Shown here piece after piece: positions 36,047-46,299 of a stretch of DNA of 55,657 nt. Made by a program: the position numbers and the translations under genes. Under the pieces are notes generated by a model. It was not told where the DNA came from. It made no database searches and worked only from the letters and a program-made list of their open reading frames with translations. The stretch is from JAAYDH01 sp035353055. GTDB lineage: Bacteria; Bacillota_I; Bacilli_A; RFN20; CAG-826. Positions within the stretch are counted from its first letter, which is position 1, and each line of letters begins with the position of its first letter. The stretch covers positions 1 through 55,657 of the forward strand of contig DAOPYW010000005.1 of assembly GCA_035353055.1 (NCBI GenBank). Reading direction: 5' to 3'.

Positions 36047-36904
36047 ATGAAACCAATACGCAAAGCCGTGATTCCTGCCGCAGGTCTAGGAACGAGATTT
36101 TTACCTGCTACTAAAGGTTTAGCTAAAGAAATGCTACCCATCATCGACAAGCCGACTATCCTCTATCAAGTAGAAGAAGCGGTGGCGAGTGGCTGCAAAG
36201 AAGTCATTTTAATCATCTCTCAAGAAAAGCAAGAAATCATCCGTTTTTTTAATCGCGATGTCGCCTATGAAGAATACCTAAAATCTAAAAATCATGCCGA
36301 TTTTGCGGAGATAATTCAAAAAATTGCCACTTTTGCAAAGATCTCATATGTCTTTCAAAATGAACAAAAAGGTCTTGGCCACGCGATACTCTGTGCTCAA
36401 AAAGCAGTTGGCAACGAACCATTTCTCGTGATTCTCGGAGATGACTTAATCGTCAACGAATCCGGACCGACTGCCTCATCGCAACTTATTGAGGCCTATC
36501 AGCAAACCGGCTGTTCCATTTTGGGCGTTCAAGAAGTCGCTTTGTGCGACACCAAGAAATATGGAATTATTGATCCGATCAGCGTTCAAGGTCGACTCAT
36601 TTTAATGAAAGGAATGGTGGAGAAGCCAAAAGAAAACCCACCGAGCCTATTCGCTGCCTTAGGACGCTATGTTTTGACTCCTGATATCTTTGATTTATTG
36701 GAGAATCAAACCCCCGGCGCAGGAGGAGAGATTCAACTCACCGACTCCCTTAAGCGCTTAAATAAAATCTACGCTTATCAATTCGAAGGGAAGCGATATG
36801 ACATCGGAGATAAGTTTGGCTATGTTCAAGCCGTCATCGATTTTTCCTTAAAACGTGATGACTTAAAAGAAAAAGTAAGGAAATATCTAGAAACGATAGA
36901 ATAA
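36047..36904 (+). CDS. galU: UTP-glucose-1-phosphate uridylyltransferase
   Basis: GalU makes UDP-glucose from UTP and glucose-1-phosphate for glycolipid and surface polysaccharide synthesis. At 285 residues it fits the family (~290). The nucleotide-binding N-terminus AAGLGTRFLPATKGLAKEMLPI, YVFQNEQKGLGHAILCA, LGDDLI and GGEIQLTDSLK blocks are all present. It begins two bases after the Rex-like gene and is followed by a terminator. Confidence 0.96.
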   Translation: MKPIRKAVIPAAGLGTRFLPATKGLAKEMLPIIDKPTILYQVEEAVASGCKEVILIISQEKQEIIRFFNRDVAYEEYLKSKNHADFAEIIQKIATFAKISYVFQNEQKGLGHAILCAQKAVGNEPFLVILGDDLIVNESGPTASSQLIEAYQQTGCSILGVQEVALCDTKKYGIIDPISVQGRLILMKGMVEKPKENPPSLFAALGRYVLTPDIFDLLENQTPGAGGEIQLTDSLKRLNKIYAYQFEGKRYDIGDKFGYVQAVIDFSLKRDDLKEKVRKYLETIE

Positions 36905-36908
36905 TATG

Positions 36909-36928
36909 AACCCTCCTAGAGGGTTTTT
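36909..36928 (+). terminator. rho-independent terminator after galU
   Basis: AACCCTC-CTA-GAGGGTT (or the six-base stem AACCCT/AGGGTT) followed by T residues. Confidence 0.85.
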
Positions 36929-36942
36929 ATTATGTAATTGTC

Positions 36943-36971
36943 TTGAAAACATATGTAAGTATCATTATACT
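36943..36971 (+). promoter_or_regulatory. promoter of nifJ
   Basis: TTGAAA (36943-36948), exactly 17 bases, TATACT (36966-36971), 29 bases before the ATG. Confidence 0.75.
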
Positions 36972-37000
36972 TATTTTGGTATTTTTAGGAGGAAATGAAA

Positions 37001-40000
37001 ATGTCAGATATCAAAAAAACAATGCTCTCTGTCGATGGAAACACAGCTGCAGCGTTGGAATCGTACAACTTTATCGAAGTTGCATCAATTTATCCCATCA
37101 CTCCTTCGTCTCCGATGGCGGAAAACATTGATGTTTATGCTTCACAAAAAAGAAAGAATTTCTTTGGCTCAGTCGTCAAAGTGAGCGAGCTTCAGTCTGA
37201 AGCCGGCGCTGCTGGCGCAGTGCATGGTGTTCTACAGGCTGGTGGCCTTGCTGCGACTTACACCGCTAGCCAAGGTTTACTATTAATGCTTCCCAATATT
37301 TACAAATGGGTTGGCGAACTACTTCCTGCTGTTCTTCATGTCACAGCCAGAAGCTTAGCGACAAGGAGCCTTTCCATTTTTGGCGACCAACAAGACATCT
37401 ATGCGATCCGTCAAACCGGAATCTGCATGATTTGTTCTCACAGCGTTCAAGAAATTGCTGATTTGACACCAGTTGCCCACTTGGTGGCTCTTGATGCCTC
37501 ATATCCAGTTTGCCATTTCTTTGATGGCTTCCGCACCAGCCACGAAATCCAAAACGTCGAATTTGTCGACGATGCGGAATGGAAGAAACTCTTACCAATG
37601 GACAAGGTCGAAGCCTTCCGAGCTCGCGCGCTTAACCCACACACCCACCCAGTAACCCGTGGTGGTGCCGAGAACGACGACGTCTATTTCCAAGGCCGCG
37701 AAGCACAAAATGCTCATGCTGCTAACGTTATTGAAGTCGCTGATAAATATTTTAAAGAAGCTTCTCGCTTAACCGGACGTTCCTATGCTCCATTCACATA
37801 CTACGGCGCAAAAGATGCGACCCACATTATTATTGCCATGGGCTCCGTCACCGAAACCGCTACCGAAGTTATCGACGCTCTCAAAGATCGCAAGATCGGC
37901 TTGATCAAGGTTCACCTTTATCGCCCGTTCTCTGCAAAGCATTTATTGAGCGTTATCCCTTCAACCACAAAGAGAATCGCCGTGCTAGATCGAACCAAAG
38001 AAATGGGTGCTAGCGGCGAGCCACTCTATCTCGATGTCGTTTCCGTAATCAACGAAAACAAATTAAATATCGAAGTCTTTGGCGGACGCTATGGCTTAAG
38101 CAGCAAAGATACTCAACCAAAAGATATTAAGTCCGTCTATGATTTCATCGCCAGCGAGAAACCTTGGAACAACTTCACCATCTCCATCAATGACGATGCG
38201 ACTCACCTCAGCATTCCTGTCGATGAATCATTCCATATTAAAGGCAACTACACCTCTTGCTTATTCTATGGGCTTGGCTCTGATGGCACCGTTTCTGCCA
38301 ACAAGTCATCCATTAAAATCATCGGTGACGCGACTCACCAATATGCTCAAGCATATTTCGCGTATGACTCTCGCAAAGCTGGCGGCACTACCCGCTCACA
38401 CTTGCGCTTCGGAAAGACGCCAATCCATTCCACATATTATGTGCAGAATGCTGATTTCGTCTCTTGTTCCCTCGATACTTACATTGTCAAATTTGACATG
38501 ATCAAGAACCTGAAAGATGGTGGAACCTTCTTGCTCAACACCGATATGACCGATGAGGCCTTACTAAAAGTCATGCCCAACCGCATGAAATATCAATTAG
38601 CGAAGAAGAAAGCTAAATTCTTTGTCATCGACGCTAACAAGATCGCTGATGAAGTCGGCATGGGCCGCCATACTAACACCATTCTCCAAGCCTCTTTCTT
38701 CTATTTGAACCCTGACATCATGCCATATGTTGAAGCCAACAAATGGATGAAGAAGTTCGCTGAGAAGAGCTATGCCAAAAAAGGCGAAGATGTCGTCAAA
38801 ATGAACTATAAAGCCATCGATGCTGGCACCGAAGGCTTGCGCGAAATCGCTGTCAATCCTGAGTGGATCAAACTCTCACCCAAGATGGAACACGTTCTCA
38901 CTGGAGATGATTATTTCGACTCCTATGTGGCAATCATGGACAATCTCAACGGCGATGATTTACCTGTCAGCAAGTTCACCGAATATGAACTGCTAGATGG
39001 CACGATGCGCAACGATATTACTTTCAAGCAAAAACGCAGCATCGCTGACCGCGTTCCTCACTGGAACAAGAACAAATGTATTCAATGCAATACCTGCGCT
39101 TTCGTCTGCCCACATGCTACCATTCGCCCAGTGCTATTGGATGATGCAGAATACGAAGCTGCTCCCGATATCGTCAAAGGTGATGTTCTCAACGCGATGG
39201 GTCCAGGTTTGCAAGGATTGAAGTTCCGCATTCAAGTCTCGCCTAAAAACTGCGTGGGATGTGGCTTGTGCGTGGCTGAATGCTTAGCTAACAAAGCTGC
39301 TATTGGCAAATTGCAGCCAGGCGAAAAACTGACTTCTGATATGATGGCAATTGAAATGGTGGAAGCCAAGTCTCAATTCCCACAAGAAGTGGCAGCTGAC
39401 TACTTATATAAACACATACCATTCAAAGGTGACCGACTCCCTGCCGCAATGCAGTCAACCGTTAAAGGTGTCGGTTTCATGATGCCATATATGGAAATTT
39501 CTGGAGCTTGCGCCGGATGCGGTGAAACTCCTTACTATCGCTTGGTCTCGCAATTATTTGGCAAGGACATGCTCGTTGCTAACGCTACTGGCTGCTCCTC
39601 CATCTATTCTGGATCAACTCCACTAACTCCTTTCTGCACCGACAAGGAAGGCCAAGGCATCGCTTGGGCTAACTCTCTATTTGAAGACAACGCTGAGTTC
39701 GGCTTTGGCATGAGAGTTGCGACCAATGCCAAGATTAAACACATCATCGAAATTCTCTCTGCCGCTAAGGAAAGAGATGCTGTTGAACCCGAATTAAAAG
39801 CGGCTATCGACGAATACTTCGCCAATATCAAAAACCGCTTAAAAATGCGCTCAATTGCTCCAAAACTCGCCTCTTTAGCGAAAGCTAGCAAAGATGAGCA
39901 AGTGAAAGAATTATTGCAATACGAACGCGATTTACAGGATAAGTCAGTGTGGATTATTGGCGGTGATGGTTGGGCTTATGATATCGGTTATGGCGGACTT

Positions 40001-40588
40001 GATCATGTCTTGGCTAACGAAGAAGATGTCAATATTTTAGTCCTCGACACCGAAGTGTATTCCAACACTGGTGGACAATCATCTAAATCTTCTCAGACAG
40101 GTTCAATTGCCAAGTTCACTGCTTCCGGCAAAACCACTGCCAAGAAGAATCTCGCTTTAATGGCCATGTCCTATGGCAATGTCTATGTCGCCCAGATTAG
40201 TTTAGGCGCCAACTCTATCGCTGCGATTAAAGCTCTAAAAGAAGCTGAATCTTACGATGGTCCAAGCCTAATCATCTGCTATTCACCTTGTGCAAACCAC
40301 GGAATTAAGGGCGGATTATCCAACTCGATGTTACAAGAGAAAAAAGCTGTCGCGTGTGGCTATTTCCCCATTTTCCGCTACGATCCTCGCCTATCTGCCG
40401 AAGGAAAATCTCCATTAACAATTGATATGCCAGAGCCTGATTATAGTAAGTTTAGAGACTTTGTGATGACTGAGACACGTTTTTCTCAATTACCTCACGT
40501 AAATCCTGAACACGCCGAAGATTTACTAAATAAATCCGAAGTGTATGCTCGCCAGCGCTTTGAACGCATCAAAAAATTAGGAGCCTAA
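37001..40588 (+). CDS. nifJ: pyruvate:ferredoxin (flavodoxin) oxidoreductase
   Basis: This single-chain enzyme oxidises pyruvate with CoA to acetyl-CoA and CO2, reducing ferredoxin or flavodoxin. The 1195 residues show all domains in order: IYPITPSSPMAE in the N-terminal pyrimidine domain, the gamma domain, two 4Fe-4S motifs (CIQCNTCAFVCPHA and CVGCGLCVAECLANK), CAGCGETPYY, and the TPP-binding GDGWAYDIGYGGLDH with TEVYSNTGGQSS. The start is the ATG at 37001, 8 bases after TAGGAGG; the ATG at 36995 is only 2 bases from that site. It indicates anaerobic, ferredoxin-linked energy metabolism. It is transcribed alone, between promoter and terminator. Confidence 0.97.
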   Translation: MSDIKKTMLSVDGNTAAALESYNFIEVASIYPITPSSPMAENIDVYASQKRKNFFGSVVKVSELQSEAGAAGAVHGVLQAGGLAATYTASQGLLLMLPNIYKWVGELLPAVLHVTARSLATRSLSIFGDQQDIYAIRQTGICMICSHSVQEIADLTPVAHLVALDASYPVCHFFDGFRTSHEIQNVEFVDDAEWKKLLPMDKVEAFRARALNPHTHPVTRGGAENDDVYFQGREAQNAHAANVIEVADKYFKEASRLTGRSYAPFTYYGAKDATHIIIAMGSVTETATEVIDALKDRKIGLIKVHLYRPFSAKHLLSVIPSTTKRIAVLDRTKEMGASGEPLYLDVVSVINENKLNIEVFGGRYGLSSKDTQPKDIKSVYDFIASEKPWNNFTISINDDATHLSIPVDESFHIKGNYTSCLFYGLGSDGTVSANKSSIKIIGDATHQYAQAYFAYDSRKAGGTTRSHLRFGKTPIHSTYYVQNADFVSCSLDTYIVKFDMIKNLKDGGTFLLNTDMTDEALLKVMPNRMKYQLAKKKAKFFVIDANKIADEVGMGRHTNTILQASFFYLNPDIMPYVEANKWMKKFAEKSYAKKGEDVVKMNYKAIDAGTEGLREIAVNPEWIKLSPKMEHVLTGDDYFDSYVAIMDNLNGDDLPVSKFTEYELLDGTMRNDITFKQKRSIADRVPHWNKNKCIQCNTCAFVCPHATIRPVLLDDAEYEAAPDIVKGDVLNAMGPGLQGLKFRIQVSPKNCVGCGLCVAECLANKAAIGKLQPGEKLTSDMMAIEMVEAKSQFPQEVAADYLYKHIPFKGDRLPAAMQSTVKGVGFMMPYMEISGACAGCGETPYYRLVSQLFGKDMLVANATGCSSIYSGSTPLTPFCTDKEGQGIAWANSLFEDNAEFGFGMRVATNAKIKHIIEILSAAKERDAVEPELKAAIDEYFANIKNRLKMRSIAPKLASLAKASKDEQVKELLQYERDLQDKSVWIIGGDGWAYDIGYGGLDHVLANEEDVNILVLDTEVYSNTGGQSSKSSQTGSIAKFTASGKTTAKKNLALMAMSYGNVYVAQISLGANSIAAIKALKEAESYDGPSLIICYSPCANHGIKGGLSNSMLQEKKAVACGYFPIFRYDPRLSAEGKSPLTIDMPEPDYSKFRDFVMTETRFSQLPHVNPEHAEDLLNKSEVYARQRFERIKKLGA

Positions 40589-40601
40589 GCAATTGAGAAA
40601 G

Positions 40602-40629
40602 CAGGCAAGAAATAAATTGCCTGTTTTTT
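40602..40629 (+). terminator. rho-independent terminator after nifJ
   Basis: CAGGCAA, eight-base loop, TTGCCTG, then six T. Confidence 0.92.
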
Positions 40630-40684
40630 CTTGCTATGAGACAAAAACTTATATATACTATGAGTAGGTTAAGGAACAAATAAT

Positions 40685-41035
40685 ATGAAAAAAAATCAAA
40701 GAGAAATTGAATGTTTATTTGAACTTTTCAAAGAGGAGCGAGAAATCGAAAAGATCGTAGAGGAATTACCTCGTGGATATATTTCAGTCAAAGTAATTTC
40801 TGGTCACACTTACAATTATCGTCAGTGGCGCGAAGGAGATAAAATCATATCAGAATATGTTCCTACCGCCTTCGTCAACAGCGTCAAACGTAAGATTGCC
40901 ATCCGCAAGGAAAACGAAGCCGCTTTAAAGGATGTTAAAAAAGAACTCCATTCAAAGATTAGATTAGTTCTTAAAAAAGAGCTCTTATCCGAAGCCGAGA
41001 TCGAAGAACTCAAAGCCAAAGCTAGAGCTGAATAA
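40685..41035 (+). CDS. small charged protein of unknown function
   Basis: I do not firmly recognise this 116-residue protein. It has an acidic N-terminal helix (EIECLFELFKEEREIEKIV), a short central beta segment (PRGYISVKVISGHTYNYRQWREGDKIISEYV) that recalls DUF6788-like domains, and a Lys/Glu-rich C-terminal coiled stretch. It is cytosolic with no membrane segment. It has its own terminator and stands alone between nifJ and a kinase-like gene. Confidence 0.7.
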   Translation: MKKNQREIECLFELFKEEREIEKIVEELPRGYISVKVISGHTYNYRQWREGDKIISEYVPTAFVNSVKRKIAIRKENEAALKDVKKELHSKIRLVLKKELLSEAEIEELKAKARAE

Positions 41036-41056
41036 GACAAGCAAATACTAGAAAAT

Positions 41057-41080
41057 AAGCAGGATTAGTCCTGCTTTTTT
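41057..41080 (+). terminator. rho-independent terminator
   Basis: AAGCAGGA-TTAG-TCCTGCTT followed by T residues, ending the small charged protein gene. Confidence 0.92.
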
Positions 41081-41133
41081 AAATACATCTCTTCACATTA
41101 GCAGTATGATTTGCTAATATTTAGCAAGAAAAT

Positions 41134-41628
41134 ATGAGCAAGTTAGTAGTGTTATCAGGAGTTCCAGGAAGTGGCAAATCTTATTTTTCCGCTGCTTTGA
41201 GAAAGCATAAAGGCTCCCATGTCTATATTGTCTCCAGCGATGCCCTTCGCAATGTGATGCTCGGCAACCAGCAAGATTTATCCGAAGATCGCCTGATGTG
41301 GAAGATGTACTATAAGCTTGCTTATGTCTACGCCACCGACCCTCGCGGTGTCGTGGTGCTCGATGCTACCCACAGCAACTCCACTTATCGCATTGAAGCC
41401 ACCAAATTCCTCAAGCCCTTATTCGATGAAGTAAATTTAGTGATATTTAACCTTCCTCGCCATATCGTGAATCAGCAAAATATGGAGCGGCCTTTCCCAG
41501 TTCCAGAAGATGTGCTAGATATTTTGTGTTCCAAATTTGAGCTCCCCGATGAAAAAGATCAGCGATATTTCAACAAGATTTTCGTGGTCACTGATCACGA
41601 CATCATGCCGATAATCGAGCAGCTCTAA
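41134..41628 (+). CDS. P-loop kinase-like protein (AAA_33 type)
   Basis: The 164-residue product has Walker A GVPGSGKSYF (near residues 8-17), SSDALRNVML as in polynucleotide-kinase-like proteins, and VVVLDATHSN (Walker-B-like, near 72-81). The group includes small kinases acting on RNA ends, nucleotides or metabolites; the substrate cannot be told. TATGAT at 41105-41110 is a possible -10 box, followed by a GCTAA-TAT-TTAGC hairpin in the leader. Confidence 0.75.
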   Translation: MSKLVVLSGVPGSGKSYFSAALRKHKGSHVYIVSSDALRNVMLGNQQDLSEDRLMWKMYYKLAYVYATDPRGVVVLDATHSNSTYRIEATKFLKPLFDEVNLVIFNLPRHIVNQQNMERPFPVPEDVLDILCSKFELPDEKDQRYFNKIFVVTDHDIMPIIEQL

Positions 41629-41647
41629 TAACCCAGCAAAATAAAAA

Positions 41648-41689
41648 GCTTCCCTCTCCTTAATTAATGTTTGGAAATGGAAGCATTTT
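41648..41689 (+). terminator. possible terminator after the kinase gene
   Basis: GCTTCC and GGAAGC can pair across a long loop ahead of ATTTTTTAT. The long loop makes it weak. It also lies just downstream of the oppositely oriented tRNA-Pro. Confidence 0.4.
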
Positions 41690-41697
41690 TTATAAAA

Positions 41698-41774
<77 letters not shown>

Positions 41775-41867
41775 AGACCTCTATATTATATTATTTTTTT
41801 AAAATATGACCACTAAAAAGTGTTATGATTTGTTTAAGTCTATTTATTTGATAGAATAAATCAAGTT

Positions 41868-44705
41868 ATGAATAAGAAAATTATCATCAAAGGTGCTCGA
41901 GAAAACAATTTAAAAAACATTGACCTCGAAATACCCAAGGAATCACTGGTGGTTTTTACTGGTCTCTCTGGCAGCGGCAAAACTACTTTAGCTTTCGACA
42001 CAATCTTCGCTGAAGGCCAAAGAAAATACATGGAATCCATGTCGAGTTATGCTCGGCAATTTTTGGGCAATTATGATAAGCCGGATGTCGATTCAATCGA
42101 TGGTCTTTCTCCCAGCATTGCTATCGATCAAAAAAGCGTTTCGCACAACCCTCGTTCCACCGTTGGGACTGTCACGGAAATCTATGATTATTTACGTCTA
42201 TTATTCGGCCGTGTCGGGGCTCCTTATTGCCCTGATCATCACATCCCCATCGTCTCCTTTTCGGTCAGCATGATGACTGATCAAGTTTTCGCTTATCCTG
42301 AAGGAACAAAACTACAATTATTATCCCCAGTGATTCACCAAGAAAAAGGCACCCAGAAAGAGATTATTGATAAGGTAAGACAAAATGGTTTTACTCGGTT
42401 AAGAGTCGATGGTCAGTTGGTTAATATCGAAGATATTGGCGAATTAGACAAAAATAAAAAGCATGATATTGACCTCATCATCGACCGGATTATTGTTAAG
42501 CCAGATGCCAGAAGCCGGGTCTTTGAGTCGATTGAGACTGCTCTTGATTGGTCGCATGGACTTCTGGTAATCCTCTCTGATTTCGAAGAAAAGGTTTTGA
42601 GCGATCGACACACTTGTCCAATATGCGGGTTTTCAGTGCCAAAACTTGAGCCTCGCCTATTTTCCTTCAACTCTCCGCTCGGCTGCTGCCCAGATTGCAA
42701 AGGGCTGGGCATTAAAAGAGAAGCTGATCCCCATTTATTAGTTCCTAAACCTGAATTATCAATCAATGGTGGCGCTATTGAGTACTATCGCCACATGGTG
42801 GGTTCGCAAAATCTCGAATGGCAAGAGTTTACCTTGCTATGCAAGCTGTATAACATTCCGATGAATGTCCCCTTTAAAGATCTCACTGAAGAGCAAAAAC
42901 ACATCGTTTTTTATGGCTCTCCTGATGTGCACAAATATTCTTTGAAATCATCTTCTGGAAATGTCAACAATCGCATTGGCTATATCGAGGGAATTAAGAT
43001 TCGCATCGAGAGATTATATGCTGAGACGACCTCGGACTGGGCGAGAGAATACTACATCAAATTCCTTCACGATACCGAATGCACTACTTGCCATGGCTCG
43101 CGACTGAACAAGGAAGCTCTAGCGGTTCTCATCGATGATAAAAACATCTACCAAGTCTCATGTTTGCAAATCAAAGATTTAAGAGACTGGGTTTTGCAAC
43201 TTCCAAATAAGCTGACCTCAAATCAAAACGAGATCGCTCGCCTCGTCTTAAAAGAGATCGAGAACCGCACATCATTCTTATGCGATGTCGGCTTAGAATA
43301 TCTCACCTTGCATCGAATGGCGATGACTTTATCAGGCGGTGAATCGCAGAGAATTAGATTAGCTACCCAAATCGGATCAAAGTTGACTGGCATCCTCTAC
43401 GTTCTTGATGAACCATCAATTGGTTTGCATCAGCGCGACAGCGAAAAGCTAATCAAAACCTTACGCGAGATGCGAGATTTAGGCAACACTTTGATCGTCG
43501 TCGAGCACGATGAAGAGATGATCAGGAGTGCTGACTACATCGTCGATATCGGTCCTGGTGCTGGTATTCACGGCGGGAAAGTGGTGGCGACGGGATCAGT
43601 TTCCGATATTGAAAAGGTACCCGAGAGCATCACTGGCCAGTACCTATCCCATAAAAAATTTATTGCTATTCCTTCCAAGCGAAATAAAGGCAATGGCAAG
43701 TTTATAAAGATTCGCGGTGCTTCGTGCCATAATTTAAAGAATGTTAATGTCGATTTCCCTTTGGGAACTTTCACGGTTGTCACCGGTGTTTCCGGCAGTG
43801 GAAAGTCTTCTCTCGTCAATCAGACTCTCTTTTTGCATCTCCAAAAGTACTTATCTCAAGAGGAGAACACAGCTGGCCCAGTAAAATCAATCGCGGGACT
43901 TGAGAACATCGATAAAGTTGTCGATGTCTCACAAGAGCCGATTGGTCGCACTCCGCGAAGCAACCCCGCTACTTACGTGAAGCTATTCGACAGCATTCGC
44001 GAGCTTTTCGCCGAGACTATTGAAGCCAAAGCACGCGGCTTTGACAAAGGAAGATTCTCCTTTAACGTCATCGGTGGCCGCTGCGAGGAATGCCAAGGAG
44101 CAGGCATTGTCCGCATCCCGATGAACTTCCTCCCTGATGTCTATGTGAAATGCGATTCTTGCGGGGGAAAGCGCTACAACGATGAAACCCTTCAAGTGAC
44201 TTATAAAGGCAAGAACATCTACGACGTTTTAGAGATGAATGTCGAAGATGCTTTGCAATTCTTTGCTAATCGCCCTTCTTTGAAGAAGCGCGTTCAAACC
44301 CTCTATGATGTGGGCCTTAATTACATGAAGCTCGGCCAGGCAGCTACCACTCTTTCTGGCGGCGAAGCTCAGCGAGTTAAATTAGCCGCGGAACTGCAAA
44401 AAAGACCGACAGGCAAAACGATCTATATTCTCGATGAACCTACCACTGGTTTGCATGCTGATGATGTCGGGAGATTGCTCAAGATTCTTCAGCGTTTAGT
44501 TGAGCACGGTGACACCGTGATTGTAATTGAGCACAATTTAGATATTATTAAAGCAGCGGATTATATCATCGACTTAGGACCAAATGGAGGCGATGGTGGC
44601 GGCATGGTGGTCGCGACTGGGACTCCTGAAGAGGTGAGTGAAAATTCGAAATCATACACCGGTCAATATCTCAAAAAAGTGTTAAAGGAAGGACAATACG
44701 ATTGA
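41868..44705 (+). CDS. uvrA: excinuclease ABC subunit A
   Basis: UvrA recognises DNA damage in nucleotide excision repair. The 945 residues have two ABC ATPase units: Walker A GLSGSGKTTLAFDT and GVSGSGKSSLVNQT, signatures LSGGESQR and LSGGEAQR, and zinc modules (CPICGF...CCPDCKG, CEECQG...CDSCGG). N-terminus IIIKGARENNLKNIDLEIP is as expected. No strong ribosome site precedes the ATG. The TGA stop shows that TGA is not read as Trp. The gene heads a packed cluster, with lgt starting one base after it. Confidence 0.98.
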   Translation: MNKKIIIKGARENNLKNIDLEIPKESLVVFTGLSGSGKTTLAFDTIFAEGQRKYMESMSSYARQFLGNYDKPDVDSIDGLSPSIAIDQKSVSHNPRSTVGTVTEIYDYLRLLFGRVGAPYCPDHHIPIVSFSVSMMTDQVFAYPEGTKLQLLSPVIHQEKGTQKEIIDKVRQNGFTRLRVDGQLVNIEDIGELDKNKKHDIDLIIDRIIVKPDARSRVFESIETALDWSHGLLVILSDFEEKVLSDRHTCPICGFSVPKLEPRLFSFNSPLGCCPDCKGLGIKREADPHLLVPKPELSINGGAIEYYRHMVGSQNLEWQEFTLLCKLYNIPMNVPFKDLTEEQKHIVFYGSPDVHKYSLKSSSGNVNNRIGYIEGIKIRIERLYAETTSDWAREYYIKFLHDTECTTCHGSRLNKEALAVLIDDKNIYQVSCLQIKDLRDWVLQLPNKLTSNQNEIARLVLKEIENRTSFLCDVGLEYLTLHRMAMTLSGGESQRIRLATQIGSKLTGILYVLDEPSIGLHQRDSEKLIKTLREMRDLGNTLIVVEHDEEMIRSADYIVDIGPGAGIHGGKVVATGSVSDIEKVPESITGQYLSHKKFIAIPSKRNKGNGKFIKIRGASCHNLKNVNVDFPLGTFTVVTGVSGSGKSSLVNQTLFLHLQKYLSQEENTAGPVKSIAGLENIDKVVDVSQEPIGRTPRSNPATYVKLFDSIRELFAETIEAKARGFDKGRFSFNVIGGRCEECQGAGIVRIPMNFLPDVYVKCDSCGGKRYNDETLQVTYKGKNIYDVLEMNVEDALQFFANRPSLKKRVQTLYDVGLNYMKLGQAATTLSGGEAQRVKLAAELQKRPTGKTIYILDEPTTGLHADDVGRLLKILQRLVEHGDTVIVIEHNLDIIKAADYIIDLGPNGGDGGGMVVATGTPEEVSENSKSYTGQYLKKVLKEGQYD

Positions 44706-44706
44706 C

Positions 44707-46299
44707 ATGAACATACTAGGACTAATCTTTTTTATCATCTTTCTCTTGGGAGCTATCGCCATCTTTGTGGTGGGAATTCTCAATGTTTTAAAAAGCGTAA
44801 AGGGCCAGGGAAAAGTCATTCCCTACGCAATGCTAACTAAAAGATTGCTCTATTTCAGCATTGCTTTCGCTGTCAGCTTGACGACTTCACTTCTATTTAT
44901 TTATTTATGGAATGGCATTGATGCCAAGTGGTATGAATACTTCGCCGCAGCCGCCGGAGGCTTAATCTTCGGTCTCAGCCTGTTCTTAGCGGTTCATTTT
45001 TTTATTCTCCATTACTATGGAAAAGAAATTAATACTGTCCTAGACAAGTGGCTATTTAGAGGTCTAATCTTCTTTTCGATCTCCGCTTTCGTTTTTCTTT
45101 TCATTACCCTAGAAGGCTTCGCGGATTACATCAACTTAACAAAGCCATTGTCTAATGGAATAAGCTTTTCTGAATTATGGGCTTATCCCGGCCAATATGG
45201 CCCTGATTCCTCCATCACTTTCTACGCTATTTGCATCTTGGCTGGTGCGTTGATTGTCTACTTTTATTGCGATCATCGAATGTATGTTCAATATGGCAAA
45301 CACGGCCTTTTGGAATCGACCTTCTTAGTAGCTTTTCCCGCTGGAATTGTCGGGGCGAGAATATTTTGGGTTATTGGCGAGTGGAATTCAACGTTTTTGC
45401 CAGAGGCATTAAACGTCAGCAATTTCGAGGAACTAATTGAGCTAATTGGTCACATCATTGATATTAGAGCAGGCGGATTAACCATCCTTGGAGGTGCTTT
45501 GACTGGAATTGTTCTCGGCGTCCTATGGTTTATGTGGCGCAGGCGAGGATACAACATTTTTGTTGCTGCAGATATTATAGTGCCTGCCATTTTGGTCGCT
45601 CAAGCAGTTGGAAGATGGGGAAATTTCTTTAACTGTGAAGTTCATGGCATCGAAATGAGCGGCGAATACTGGCAGTGGTTACCCAAAATTATTTATAATA
45701 ATATTCAATTTGGTCATGGAACTGAAGATTGTGAAATGGCGGCACCCGGCAATATTTTTGTACCCCTATTTTTGATCGAAGGGGCTATTAATTTGCTCGG
45801 TTTCTTTTTGCTTTCTCAACTTTTTGGCAAAAAACTTCGCCGCATTACCGACTTTGGCGATTTAGCGCTTGGCTATTTCATTTGGTATGGCTTGGTGAGA
45901 GGCATTTTGGAACCTCTCCGTGATGAAATGTATATCATGGACAGTTTCTGGAGTTGGTCGTGGTCTCTGGCTTTTATCATCCTCGGCGCTTTAGGAATTA
46001 TTCTCAATCACACTATTCGAAACGCCATCAGAAGGAAGAAAGGTACTCTGCAGCCTCAGTCAGGCTGGTTCAAAACTGGCTTGATTAATACTATCGTTTT
46101 TAGCACACTAGGTGTCAGCATGGTCGCCGGCTCAATCGCGATGATCGCCGTTAGTGAGCACGTGCTTGAAGTCGGTTTCTCAACCTTCAATTTGGGTCTC
46201 ATTATCCTTACCGTTGGCATCAGCTTATTAGGATGTCTTGCGATATCCATTCCTTATATGATTCGCGGCCATCGGGAAATGAAAAGGGCCCATGCCTAG
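44707..46299 (+). CDS. lgt: prolipoprotein diacylglyceryl transferase with extra membrane segments
   Basis: Lgt attaches diacylglycerol to the lipobox Cys of prelipoproteins. The catalytic core lies near residues 155-440, with AGGLTILGGALTG and the signature GRWGNFFNCEVHG (GRWGNF 302-307, including the essential Arg and Asn). At 530 residues it is far longer than usual (~270-300): there are ~150 extra N-terminal residues with three or four helices, and ~85 C-terminal residues with two more. The frame is continuous. It overlaps ppaX by 8 bases. The many lipoproteins in this window depend on this step. Confidence 0.9.
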   Translation: MNILGLIFFIIFLLGAIAIFVVGILNVLKSVKGQGKVIPYAMLTKRLLYFSIAFAVSLTTSLLFIYLWNGIDAKWYEYFAAAAGGLIFGLSLFLAVHFFILHYYGKEINTVLDKWLFRGLIFFSISAFVFLFITLEGFADYINLTKPLSNGISFSELWAYPGQYGPDSSITFYAICILAGALIVYFYCDHRMYVQYGKHGLLESTFLVAFPAGIVGARIFWVIGEWNSTFLPEALNVSNFEELIELIGHIIDIRAGGLTILGGALTGIVLGVLWFMWRRRGYNIFVAADIIVPAILVAQAVGRWGNFFNCEVHGIEMSGEYWQWLPKIIYNNIQFGHGTEDCEMAAPGNIFVPLFLIEGAINLLGFFLLSQLFGKKLRRITDFGDLALGYFIWYGLVRGILEPLRDEMYIMDSFWSWSWSLAFIILGALGIILNHTIRNAIRRKKGTLQPQSGWFKTGLINTIVFSTLGVSMVAGSIAMIAVSEHVLEVGFSTFNLGLIILTVGISLLGCLAISIPYMIRGHREMKRAHA

